In this document: in pieces, positions 15,246 through 28,057 of the stretch
How the letters are laid out: each line of letters begins with the position of its first letter
Position numbering within the stretch: position 1 is the first letter of the stretch
Source of the DNA: Chamaelirium japonicum
Taxonomy: Eukaryota; Streptophyta; Magnoliopsida; Liliales; Melanthiaceae
Length of the DNA stretch: 64,000 nt
NCBI GenBank assembly: GCA_947650365.1
Contig: CANTAL010000102.1
Coordinates: forward strand, 62,001 to 126,000
Direction: 5' to 3'
Position numbers and translations under genes: made by a program
The notes under the pieces: generated by a model
The model's input: the letters and a program-made list of their open reading frames with translations, nothing else
The model's database searches: none
Told to the model about the DNA's origin: nothing

Positions 15246-15999
15246 GGATATATTCGTGCAAATGAATTAGAATGTATAGTACGAATGAGTAAGAATGGAT
15301 CGTACGAATGAAATAGAATGGATCGTACGAATGAATTAGAATGGATCGTGCTAATAAATTAGAATGGATCGTACGAATGAATTAGAATAGATTGTGCGAA
15401 TGAATTAGAATGGATCGTACGAACGAATTAGAATGGATCGTATGAATGAATTAGAATGGATCTTGCAAATGAATTAGAATGGATCGTATGAATGAATTAG
15501 AATGTATACGTTCGTGCGAATGAATTAGATTGGATCGTTCGAATGAGTAAGAATGGATCGTACGAATGAAATAGAATGGATCGTACGAATGAATTAGAAT
15601 AGAGTGTGCGAATGTATTAGAATGGATCGTACAAATGAATTAGAATGGATACATTCGTGCGAATGAATTAGAATGGATCATATGAATGAATTAGAATGGA
15701 TCGTATGAATGAATTAGAATGAATTGTGCGAATGAATTAGAATGGATTGTACGAATGAATTAGAATGGATCGTATGAATGAATTAGAATGGCTCGTGCGA
15801 ATGAATTAGAATGGAACGTATGAATGAATTAGAATGGATACATTTGTGCGAATGAATTAGAATGGATCGTACGAATGAGTAAGAATGGATTGTACGAATG
15901 AAATAGAATGGATCGTACGAATGAATTAGAATGGATCGTGCTAATAAATTAGAATGGATCGTACGAATGAATTAGAATAAATTGTGCGAATGAATTAGA
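14820..15999 (+). repeat. 590-bp tandem doublet
   Basis: The copies are about 14,820-15,409 and 15,410-15,999. Matching landmarks 590 bp apart are gttcgaatgag (14,947/15,537), gctcgtgcg (15,201/15,791) and ctaataaatt (15,351/15,941). The block straddles the end of the 3.0-kb doublet, so this expansion used a different register. Confidence 0.75.
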
Positions 16000-17900
16000 A
16001 TGGATCGTACGAGTGAATTAGAATGGATACATTCGTGCGAATGAATTGGAATAGATCGTATGAATGAATTAGATTGGATCGTATGAATGAATTAGAATGG
16101 ATCGTACGAATGAATTAGAATGGATACATTCATGGGAATGAATTAGAATGGATCGTACGAAGAAATTAGAATGGATCGTACGAAGGAATTAGAATGGATC
16201 GTACGAATGAATTAGGATGGATACATTCGTGCAAAAGAATTAGAATGGATTGTATGAATGAATTAGAATGGATCGTACAAATGAATTAGAATGGATTGTG
16301 TGAATGAATTAGAATGGATCGTACGAATGAATTAGAATCGATTGTGCAAATAAATTAGAATGGATCGTACTAATGAATTAGAATGGATGCATTCATGCGA
16401 ATGAATTAGAATGGATCGTATGAATGAATTAGAATGGATCGTATGAATGAATTCGAATGGATCGCACGAATGAATTAGAATGGATACATTCGTGCGAATG
16501 AATTAGAATGGATCATACGAAGGAATTAGGGTGGATCGTACGAATGAATTAGAATAGATACATTCGTGCGAAAGAATTAGAATGGATTGTATGAATGAAT
16601 TAGAATGGATCGTGCGAATGAATTAGAATGGATCGTAGGAATGAATTAGAATGGATCGTATGAAAGAATTAGAATGTATCGTGCGAATGAATTAGAATGG
16701 ATCGTACGAATGAATTAGAATGGATATATTCGTGCGAATGAATTAGAATGGATCGTACGAATGAGTAAGAATAGATCATTCCAATGAATTAGAATGGATC
16801 GTACGAATGAATTAGAATGGATCATATGAATGAATAAGAATGGATCATGCAAATGAATTAGAATGGAACGTACGAATGAATTAGAATGGATACCTTCTTG
16901 CGAATGAATTAGAATGGATCGTACGATTGAGTAAGAATGGATCATACCAATGAAATAGAATGGATCGTACGAATGAATTAGAATGGATCGTGCTAATGAA
17001 TTAGAATGGATCGTACGAATGAATTAGAATAGATTGTGCGAATAAATTAGAATGGATTGTACGAATGAATTATAATGGATACATTCGTGCGAATGAATTA
17101 GAATGGATCGTATGAATGAATTAGAATGGATCATGTGAATAAATTAGAATGGATCGTGCGAATGAATTAGAATGGATCGTACGAATGAATTATAATGGAA
17201 CGTATGAATGAATTAGAATGGATCGTGCGAATGAATTAGAATGGATCGTACGAATGAATTAGAATGGATACGTTCGTGTGAATGAATTAGAATATATCGT
17301 ACAAAAAAGTTAGAATGGATCGTATGAATGAAATAGAATGGTTCGTACGAATGAATTATAATGGATCGTGCTAATGAATTAGAATGGATCGTACGAATGA
17401 ATTAGAATAGATTGTGCGAATGAATTAGATTGGATCATACAAATGAATTAGAATGGATACATTCATGCGAAAGAATTAGAATGTATCGTACGAATGGATC
17501 GTACGAAGGAATTAGAATGAATTAGAATGGATACATTCGCGCGAATGAATTAGAATGGATCATATGAATGAATTAGATTGGATCGTATGAATAAATTAGA
17601 ATGGGTCATATGTATGAAATAGAATGGATACATTCATGGGAATGAATTAGAATGGATTGAACGAAGGAATTAGAATGGATCATACGAAGGAATTAGAATG
17701 GATCGTATGAATGAATTATAATGGATACATTCATGCAAAAGAATTAGAATGGATTGTATGAATGAATTAGAATGGATCGAATAAATGAATTAGAATGGAT
17801 CGTGCAAATGAATTAGAATGGATCGTACGAATGAATTAGAATAGATTGTGCGAATGAATTAGAATGGATCGTACGAATGAATTAGAATGGATACATTCGT
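16000..17900 (+). repeat. Satellite linking the 3.0-kb doublet to macro-unit A
   Basis: This stretch holds one long-type higher-order unit at about 16.0-16.6 kb (cattcatggg, cgaagg, aattcg, agggtgg, gcgaaag in order) and then short-type units. At 17,480-17,530 there is a truncated junction, cgtacgaatggatcgtacg, where about 9 bp of monomer end is missing. The same broken junction recurs near 20,836, 35,856 and 58,440. I see nothing non-satellite here. Confidence 0.85.
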
Positions 17901-20899
17901 GCGAAAGAATTAGAATGGATTGTATGAATGAATTAGAATGGATCGTATGAATCAATTAGAATAGATCGTGCGAATGAATTAGAATAGATTATACGAATGA
18001 ATTAGAATGGATCGTATGAATGAATTAGAACAGATCGTTCGAATGAATTAGAATGGATCGTACGAATGAATTAGAATGGATCGTACGAATGAATTAGAAT
18101 GGATCTTGTGAATGAATTAGAATGGAACGTATGAATGAATTAGAATGGATACATTCGTGCGAATGAATTAGAATGGATCGTACGAAAGAGTAAGAATGGA
18201 TCGTACGAATGAAACAGAATGGATCGTACGAATGAATTAGAATGAGTCGTGCTAATGAATTAGAATGGATCGTACGAATGAATTAGAATCGATTGTGCGA
18301 ACGAATTAGAATGGATCGTACGAATGAATTAGAATGGATTGTACATATGAATTTGAATGGATCGTACGAATGAGTAAGAATGGATCGTACGAATGAAATT
18401 GAATGGATCGTACGAATGAATTAGAATGGATCATTCGAACGAATAAGATTGGATCGTGCGAATGAATTAGAATGGATCGTATGAATGAATTAGAATGGAT
18501 ACATTCATACGAATGAATTAGAATGGATCGTACGAATGAATTAGACTGGATCGTATGAACGAATTAGAATGGATCGTGCGAATGAATTAGAATGGATCGT
18601 ACGAATGAATTAGAATGGATACATTCGTGCGAATGAATTAGAATGGATCGTATGAATAAATTAGAATGGATCGTATGAATGAATTAGAATGGATTGTGCG
18701 AATGAATTAGAATGGATAGTACGAATGAATTAGAATGGATCGTGCGAATGAATTAGAATGGATCGTACGAATGAATTAGAATGGATACATTGGTGCGAAT
18801 GAATTAGAATGGATCTTATGAATGAATTAGATTGGATCGTATGAATGAATTAGAATGGATCGTACGTAAGAATTAGAATGGATACATTCATGGGAATGAA
18901 TTAGAATGGATCGTACGAAGGAATTAGAATGGATCGTACGAAGGAATTATAATGGATCGTACGAAAGAATTAGAATGGATCGTACGAATGAATTAGAATG
19001 GATACATTTGTGCAAAAGAATTAGAATGGATTGTATGAATGAATTAGAATGGATCGTGCAAATGAATTAGAATGCATCGTGCGAATGAATTAGAGTGGAT
19101 CGTACGAATGAATTAGAATAGATTGTACGAATGAATTAGAATGGATCGTACGAATGAATTAGAATGGATACATTCGTGCGAATGAATTAGAATGGATCGT
19201 ATGAATGAATTAGAATGGATGATATGAATGAATTCGATTGGATCGTACGAATGAATTATAATGAATACATTCGTTCGAATGAATTAGAATGGATCATACG
19301 AAGGAATTAGGGTGGATCGTACGAATGAATTAGAATGGATACATTCGTGCGAAACAATTAGAATGGATTGTACGAATGAATTAGAATGGATCATATGAAT
19401 GAAGTAGAATGGATCGTGCAAATGAATTAGAATGGATCGTACGAATGAATTAGAATGGATCGTATGAATGAATTAGAATAAATCGTGCAAATGAATTAGA
19501 ATGGATTATACGAATGAATTAGAATGGATATATTCGTGCGAATGAATTAGAATGGATCGTACGAATGAGTAAGAATGAATCGTACGAATGAAATTCGTGC
19601 TAACGAATTAGAATGGATCGTACGAATGAATTAGAATAGATTGTGCGAATGAATTAGAATGGATCGTACGAATGAATTAGAATGGATCGTATGAATGAAT
19701 TAGAATGGGTCGTGCGAATGAATTAGAATGGATCGTACGAATGAATTAGAATGGATACATTCGTGCGAATGAATTAGAATGGATCGTATGAATGAGTAAG
19801 AAAGGTTCGTAAGAATGAAATAGAATGGATCGTACGAATGAATTAGAATGGATCGTGCTAATGAATTAGAATGGATCGTACGAATGAATTAGAAAAGATA
19901 GTGTGAATGAATTAGAATGGATCGTACGAATGAATTAGAATGGATACATTCGTGCGATTGAATTAGAATGGATCGTATGAATGAATTAGATTAGATCGTA
20001 TGAATGAATTAGAATGGATCATACAAATGAAATAGAATGGATCGTACGAAGGAATTAGAATGGATCATACGAAGGAATTAGAATGGATCGTATGAAGGAA
20101 TTAGAATGGAGCTTACGAATGAATTAGAATGGATACATTCGTACAAAAGAATTAGAATGGATTGTATAAATGAATTAGAATGGATCGGGCAAATGAATTA
20201 GAATGGATCGTGCGAATGAATTAGAATGGATCGTACAAATTAATTAGAATAGATTGTGCGAATGAATTAGAATGGATCATACGAATGAATTAGAATGGAT
20301 ACATTCGTGAGAATGAATTAGAATGGATCGTATGAATTAATTAGAATGGATCGTACCAATGAAATAGAATGGATCGTACGAATGAATTAGAAAGGATCGT
20401 GCTAATGAATTAGAATGGATCATACGAATGAATTAGAATAGATTATGCGAATGAATTAGAATGGATTGTACGAATGAATTATAATGGATACATTCGTGCG
20501 AATAAATTAGAATGGATCGTATGAATGAATTAGAATGGATCATATGAATGAATTAGAATGGATCGTGCGAATGAATTTGAATGGATCGTACGAATGAATT
20601 AGAATGGATACATTCGTGCGAATAAATTAGAATGGATCGTACGAATGAGTAAGAATGGATCGTATGAATGAAATACAATGGATCGTACGAATGAATTAGA
20701 ATGGATCATGCTAATGAATTAGAATGGATCGTATGAATGAATTAGAATAGATTGAGCGAATGAATTAGAATGGATCGTACGAATGAATTAGAATGGATAC
20801 ATTCGTGCGAAAGAATTAGAATGTATCGTACGAATGGATCATACGAAGGAATTGGAATGAATTAGAATGGATACATTCGTGCGAAAGAATTAGAATGGA

Positions 20900-21790
20900 T
20901 CGTATGAATGAAATAGAATGGATCGTACGAATGAATTAGAATGGATCGTGCTAATTAATTAGAATGGATCGTACGAATGTATTAGAATAGATTGTGCGAA
21001 TGAATTAGAATGGATCGTACGAATGAATTAGAATGGATACATTCGTGTGAATGAATTAGAATAGATCATATGAATGAATTAGATTGGATCGTATGAATGA
21101 ATTAGAATGGATCGTACGTATGAATTAGAATGGATACATTCATGGGAATGAATTAGAATGGATCGTATGAAGAAATTAGAATGGATCGTACGAAGGAATT
21201 AGAATGGGTCGTATGAATGAATTAGAATGGATAAATTCGTGCAAAAGAATTAGAATGGATTGTATGAATGAATTAGAATGGATCGTACAAATGAATTAGA
21301 ATGGATCATGCGAATGAATTAGAATGGATCGTACGAATAAGTAAGAATGGATCGTACGAATGAAATAGAATGGATCGTACGAATGAATTAGAATGGATCG
21401 TGCTAATGAATTAGAATGGATCGTACGAATGTATTAGAATAGATTGTGCGAATGAATTAGAATGGATCGTACGAATGAATTAGATTGGATACATTCGTGC
21501 GAATGAATTAGAACAGATCATATGAATGAATTTGATTGGATCGTATGAATGAATTAGATTGGATCGTACGTAAGAATTTGAATGGATACATTCATGGGAA
21601 TAAATTAGAATGGATCGTACGAAGAAATTAGAATGGATCATACGCAGGAATTAGAATGGACCGTACGAAGAAATTAGAATGGATCGTACGAATGAATTAG
21701 AATGGATTGTATGAATGAATTAGAATGGATCGTACAAATGAATTAGAATGGATCATGCGAATGAATTAGAATGGATCGTACGAATGAATT
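20900..21790 (+). repeat. 452-bp tandem doublet in unit A
   Basis: Two copies run at about 20,900-21,351 and 21,352-21,790. The marker aatgtattagaatag is at 20,976 and 21,428, and aaatagaatgg is at 20,911 and 21,363, both 452 bp apart (equal to sixteen 23-mers plus three 28-mers). Each copy carries cattcatggg, cgaag and catatg landmarks. The same doublet exists in unit B with the same spacing. Confidence 0.8.
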
Positions 21791-24700
21791 AGAATCGATT
21801 GTGCGAATGAATTAGAATCGATCGTACGAATGAATTAGAATGGATACATTTGTGCGAATGAATTAGAATGGATCGTATGAATAAATTAGAATGGATCGTA
21901 TGAATGAATTCGAATGGATCGTACGAATGAATTAGAATCGATACATTCGTGCGAATGAATTAGAATGGATCATACGAAGGAATTAGGGTGGATCGTACGA
22001 ATGAATTAGAATGGATACATTCGTGCGAAAGAATTAGAATGGATTGTACGAATGAATTAGAATGGATCGTATGAATGAATTAAAATGGATCATGCGAATG
22101 AATTAGAATGGATCGTATGAATGAATTTGAATGGATCGTGCGAATGAATTAGAATGGATCGTATGAATGAATTAGAATGGATCGTGCGAATGAATTAGAA
22201 TGGATCGTATGAATGAATTAGAATGGATACATTCATGCGAATGAATTAGAATGGATCGTACGAATGAGTAAGAATGGATCGTACAAATGAAATAGAATGG
22301 ATCGTACGAATGAATTAGAATGGATCGTGCGAATTAATTTGATTGGATCGTGCGAATGAATTAGAATGGATCGTACGAATGAATTAGAATGGATACATTC
22401 GTGCGAATGAATTATAATTGATCGTATGAATGAATTTGAATGGATCGTACGAATGAATTCGAATGGATCGTACGAATGAATTAGAATGGATACATTCATG
22501 CGAAAGAATTAGAATGGATTGTATGAATGAATTAGAATGGATCGTATGAATGAATTAGAATGGATCGTGCGAATGAATTTGAATGCATCGTACGAATGAA
22601 TTAGAATGGATCGTATGAATGAATTAGATTGGATCGTGCGAATTAATTAGAATGGATCGTACGAATACATTAGAATGGATTCATTCGTGCGAATGAATTA
22701 GAATAGATCGTACGAATGAGTAAGAATGGAACGTACGAATGAAATAGAATAGATCGTATGAATGAATTAGAATGGATCATGCTAATGAATTAGAATGGAT
22801 CGTACGAATGAATTAGAATCGATTGTGCGAATGAATTAGAATGGATCGTTCGAATGAATTAGAATGGATACATTCGTGCGAATGAAATAGAATGGATCTT
22901 ATGAATGAATTAGATTTGATCGTATGAATGAATTAGAATGAATCGTACGTATGAATTAAAATGGATACATTCACGGGAATGAATTAGAATGGATCGTACG
23001 AAGGAATTAGAATGGATTATACGAATGAAATAGAGTGGATCGTATGAAGGAATTAGAACGGATCGTACGAAGGAATTAGAACAGATCATATGAATGAATT
23101 AGAATGGATATATTCGTGCAAAAGACTTAGAATGGATTGTATGAATGAATTAGAATGGATCGTGCAAATGAATTAGAAGAGATCGTGCGAATGAAAAAAA
23201 TGGATCGTACGAATGAATTAGAATAGATTGTGCGAACGAATTTGAATGGATCGTATGAATGAATTAGAATGGATACATTCATACGAATGAATTAGAATGG
23301 ATCGTATGAATGAATTAGAATGGATCACTTGAATGAATTCGAATGGACCGTACGAATGAATTAGAATGGATACATTCGTGCGAATGAATTAGAATGGATC
23401 ATACGAAGGAATTAGGGTGGATCATACGAATGAATTAGAATGGATACATTCGTGCGAAAGAATTAGAATGGATTTTATGAATAAATTAGAATAGATCGTA
23501 TGAATAAATTAGAATGGATTGTGCGAATGAATTAGAATGGATCGTACGAATAAATTAGAATGGATCGTATGAATGAATTAGAATGGATCATGTGAATGAA
23601 TTAGAATGGATCGTACGAATGAGTTAGAATGGATACATTCGTGCAAATGAATTAGAATGGATCGTACGAATGTGTAAGAATGGATCGTACGAATGAAATA
23701 GAATTGATCGTACGAATGAATTAGAATGGATCGTGCTAATGAATTAGAATAGATCGTCTGAATGAATTCGAATAGATTGTGCGAACGAATTAGAATGGAT
23801 TATACAAATGAATTATAATGGATCGTATGAATGAATTAGAATGGATCGTGCGAATGAATTAAAATGGATCGTACGAATGAATTAGAATGGATCATACGAA
23901 GGAATTAGGGTGGATCGCACGAATGAATTAGAATGGATACATTCGTGCGAAAGAATTTGAATGGATTGTATGAATGAATTTGAATGGATCGTATGAATGA
24001 ATTAGAATGGATCGTGTGAATGAATTAGAATGGATCGTACGAATGAATTAGAATGGTTCGTATAAATGAATTGGAATGGATCGTACGAAGGAATTAGAAT
24101 GGATTATACAAATGAAATAGAATGGATCGTACGAAGGAATTAGAAAGGATTGTACGAAGGAATTATAATGGATCGTACGATGGAATTAGAATGGATCGTA
24201 CGAGTGAATTAGAATGGATACATTCGTGCAAAAGAATTCGAATGGATTGTATGAATGAATTAGAATGGATCGTGCAAATGAATTAGAAAGCATCATGCGA
24301 ATGAATTAGAATGGATCGTACGAATGAATTTGAATAGATTGTGCGAATGAATTAGAATGGATCGTACGAATGAATTAGAATGGATACATTCGTGCGAATG
24401 AATTAGAATGGATCGTATGAATGAATTGGAATGGATCGAACGAATAAATTAGAATGGATACATTCGAGCGAATGAATTAGAATGAATCATACGAAGGAAT
24501 TAGGGTGGATCGTACGAATGAATTAGAATGGATATATTCGTGCGAAAGAATTCGAATGGATTGTATGAATGAATTAGAATGGATCGTGCGAATGAATTAG
24601 AATGGATCATGCGAATGAATTAGAATGGATCGTACGAATGAATTAGAATAGATTGTGCGAATGAATTAGAATGGATCGTGCTAATGAATTTGAATGGATC

Positions 24701-25046
24701 GTACGAATGAATTAGAATTAGAATGGATCGTACAAATGAGTAAGAATGGATCGTACGAATGAATTAGAATGGATCGTGCTATTGAATTAGAATGGATTGT
24801 ACGAATGAATTAGAATAGATTGTGCGAATAAATTAGAATGGATCGTACGAATGAATTAGAATGGATCGTATGAATGAATTAGAATTGATCGTACAAATGA
24901 ATTAGAATGGATCATACGAAAGAATTAGGGTGGATCATACGAATGAATTAGAATGGATCGTACGAATGAATTAGAATAGATTGTGCGAATGAATTTGAAT
25001 GGATCGTACGAATGAATTAGAATGGATACATTCGTGCGAAGGAATT

Positions 25047-25062
25047 AGAATGGATCCATTCT
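25047..25062. repeat. 16-bp perfect palindrome at plus/minus flip
   Basis: agaatggatccattct is its own reverse complement. It is the exact point where the array changes from plus to minus sense and it creates a BamHI site (ggatcc) that the consensus monomer lacks. The identical junction occurs in unit B at 40,357-40,372. Confidence 0.93.
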
Positions 25063-25904
25063 TATTCTAATTCATTCGCACAATCTATTCTAATTCATTC
25101 AAATTCATTAGCACAATTCATTCTAATTCATTCGTACGATCCATTCTATTTCATTTGTACGATCCATTCTAATTCATTCGCACGAATGTATCCATTCTAA
25201 TTCATTCGCACGAATGTATCCATTCTAATTCATTTGTACGATCCATTCTAATTCATTCGCACGAATGTATCCATTCATTTGTACGATCCATTCTAATTCA
25301 TTCTAATTCATTCGCACGAATGTATCCATTCTAATTCATTCGTAGGATCCATTCTAATTCATTCGCATGATCCATTCTAATTCATTCATATGATCCATTC
25401 TAATTCATTCGTATAGTACGATCCATTCTAATTCATTTGCACGATCCATTCTATTTCATTCATACGATCCATTCTAATTCATTCATACAATCCATTCTAA
25501 TTCTTTCGCACGAATGTATCCATTCTAATTCATTCGTACGATCCACCCTAATTCCTTCGTATGATCCATTCTAATTCATTCGCACGAATGTATCCATTCT
25601 AATTCATTCGTACGATCCATTCCAATTCATTCATACGATCCATTCTAATTCATTCATATGATCCATTCTAATTCATTCATATGATCCATTCTAATTCATT
25701 CGCACGAATGTATCCATTCTAATTAATTCGTACGATCCATTCTGATTCATTCGCACAATCTATTCTAATTCATTCGTACGATCCATTCTAATTCTTTCGC
25801 ACGATCCATTCTAATTCATTTGCAAGATCCTTTGTAATTAATTCATACAATCCATTCTAATTCTTTCGCACGAATGTATCCATTCTAATTCATTCGCACA
25901 ATCT
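25055..25904 (-). repeat. Minus-sense block, unit A
   Basis: Satellite reads as gatccattctaattcattc. It contains ccaccctaattcc (complement of the agggtgg landmark) near 25,547 and complements of the 28-mer, gaaatag and gcgaaag variants, so the higher-order order is kept in reverse. It ends at tctaga (25,902-25,907), where the array flips back. Counterpart: 40,365-41,075. Confidence 0.9.
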
Positions 25905-26304
25905 AGAATGTATTATAATGGATTGTATGAATGAAATAGAATGGATCATACGAATGAATTAGAATGGATTGTTTGAATGAATTAGAATGGATCATGCTAA
26001 TGAATTAGAATGGATCGTACGAATGAATTAGAATAGATTGTGCGAATGAATTAGAATGGATCGTACGAATTAATTAGAATGGATACATTCGTGCGAATGA
26101 ATTAGAATGGATCATATGAATGAATTAGAATGGATCGTGCAAATGAATTAGAATGGATCGTGCGAATGACTTAGAATGGATAGTACGAATAAATTAGAAT
26201 GGATCGTGCGAATGAATTAGAATGGATTCATTCCCATGGATATATTCGTGCGAATGAATTAGAATGGATCGTACGAATGAATTAGAATAGATCATACGTA
26301 TGGA
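25905..26304 (+). repeat. Plus-sense block between flips
   Basis: A short plus run that starts with the odd monomer gaatgtattataatgg and ends at tggatcca (26,301-26,308), a palindromic flip. It includes cattcccatgg near 26,230, where one monomer is joined out of register. Counterpart: 41,076-41,475. Confidence 0.88.
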
Positions 26305-26397
26305 TCCAATCTAATTCATTCATACGATCCATTCTAATTCATTCCCATGATTGTATCCAGTCTAATTCATACGTACAATCCATTCTAATACATTCAT
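26305..26397 (-). repeat. 93-bp minus-sense block
   Basis: About four inverted monomers lie between the tggatcca flip and the cattcatacgaatgg flip. The orientation is unambiguous (ctaattcattcatacgatcc). The same four-monomer inversion is found at 41,476-41,569, with matching variants such as gattgtatccagtctaatt. Confidence 0.9.
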
Positions 26398-28057
26398 ACG
26401 AATGGATCGTACGAATGAATAAAAATGGATCGTATGAATGAATTAGAATGGCTCGTGCGAATGAATTAGAATAGATCGTACGAATGAATTAGAATGGATC
26501 GTGCGAATAAATTAGAATGGATACATTCTTGCGAATGAATTAGAATGGATCATATGAATGAATTAGATTGGATCGTATGAATGAATTAGAATAGATCGTA
26601 CATATGAATTAGAATAGATTGTGCGAATGAATTAGAATGGATCGCACGAATGAATTAGAATGGATATATTCGTGCGAATGAATTAGAATAGATCGTACGA
26701 ATGAATTAGAATAGATCGTATGAATGAATTCGAATGGATCGTACGAATGAATTAGAATGGATACATTCGTGCGAATGAATTAGAATGGATCGTACGAAGG
26801 AATTAGGGTGGATCGTACGAATGAATTAGAATGGATACATTCGTGCGAAAGAATTAGAATGGATCGTATGAATGAATTAGAATGGATAGTGCGAATGAAT
26901 TAGATTGGATCGTATGAATGAATTAGAATGGATCGTGCGAATGGAGTAGAATGGATCGTACGAATGAATTAGAATGGATACATTCGTGCGAATGAATTAG
27001 AATCGATCGTACGAATGAGTACGAATGGATCGTACGAATGAAATAGAATGGATCGTACGAATGAATTAGAATGGATCATGCTAATGAATTAGAATGGATC
27101 GTACGAATGAATTAGAATAGATTGTTTGAATGAATTAGAATCGATCGTACGAATGAATTAGAATGGATCGTATGAATGAATTAGAATGGATCATGCGAAT
27201 GAATTAGAATGGATCGTACGAATGAATTAGAATGGATACATTCATGCGAATGAATTAAAATGGATAGTACGAATGAGTCAGAATAGATCGTACGAATAAA
27301 ATAGAATGGATCGTACGAATGAATTAGAATGGATCATGCTAATGAATTAGAATGGATCGTATGAATGAATTAGTATAGATTGTGCGAATGAATACATTCG
27401 TGCGAATGAATTAGAATGGATCATATGAATGAATTAGAATGGATCATATGAATGAATTAGAATGGATCGTATGAATAAATTTGAATGGATCGTACGAATG
27501 AATTAGAATGAATACATTCGTGCGAATGAATTAGAATGGATCGTATTAATGAAATAGAATGTATCCATTCTAATTCTAATTCATTCATAGAATAGATCGT
27601 ACGAAGGAATTAGAATGGATCGTACGAATGTATTAGAATGGATCGTACGAATGAATTAGAATGGATACATTCGTGCGAATGAATTAGAATGGATCGTACG
27701 AATGAGTAAGAATGGATCGTACGAATGAAATAGAATTGATCGTACGAATGAATTAGAATGGATCGTGCGAATGAATTAGATTAGATCGTGCGAATGAATT
27801 AGAATGGATCGTACGAATGAATTAGAATGGATACATTCATGCGAATGAATAAGAATGGATCGTATGAATGAATTATAATGGATCGTATGAATGAATTCGA
27901 ATGGATCATATGAATGAATTAGAATGGATCGTGCGGATGAATTAGAATGGTTCGTACGAATGAATTAGAATGGATACATTCGTGCGAATGAATTAGAAGG
28001 GATCGTATGAATGAGTAAGAATGTATCGTACGAATAAAATAGAATGGATCGTACGAA
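26398..28057 (+). repeat. Plus-sense block with a micro-inversion
   Basis: This plus-sense run has the aattcg, agggtgg and gcgaaag landmarks near 26.7-26.85 kb, a truncated monomer marker gattgtgcgaatgaatacat near 27,382 and a tiny inverted insert at about 27,560-27,588. It ends where cgtacgaatg runs straight into tatccattc. Counterparts are 41,570-43,320 (direct) and 50,987-52.7 kb (inverted). Confidence 0.88.
27560..27588 (-). repeat. Micro-inversion of about 29 bp
   Basis: The block tatccattctaattctaat plus tcattcatag is minus sense inside a plus-sense run and contains a doubled taattc. It recurs at about 42,756-42,782 in unit B and, as its reverse complement, at about 51,527-51,553 inside a minus block. 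It is therefore an excellent diagnostic for copies of this segment. Confidence 0.88.

Larger units (their letters stand above)
1..25054 (+). repeat. Plus-sense satellite block 1
   Basis: This is an uninterrupted run in the gaatgaattagaatgg sense and the longest single-orientation stretch in the window. It holds a 4.3-4.4 kb tandem doublet, a 3.0 kb tandem doublet, a 590-bp doublet, a 304-bp doublet and the plus-sense first half of macro-unit A. It ends at the centre of a 16-bp perfect palindrome at 25,047-25,062. Confidence 0.95.

Noticed and set aside
22233-22499. 88-codon minus-strand open frame and similar ones at 2187-2435, 3847-4035, 16715-16945, 32925-33134, 56382-56579 (minus) and 50049-50243 (plus)
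   Set aside because: All are translations of the satellite itself, low-complexity and repeating with the 23/28-bp period. They lie wholly within repeats, and their frames persist only through higher-order variants. No domain, no conserved start context and no promoter is visible.
1-25054. Possible assembly artefact in the very regular duplications
   Set aside because: Copies differ by many scattered substitutions and single-monomer indels, which argues for real diverged duplicates. It cannot be fully excluded without the reads.
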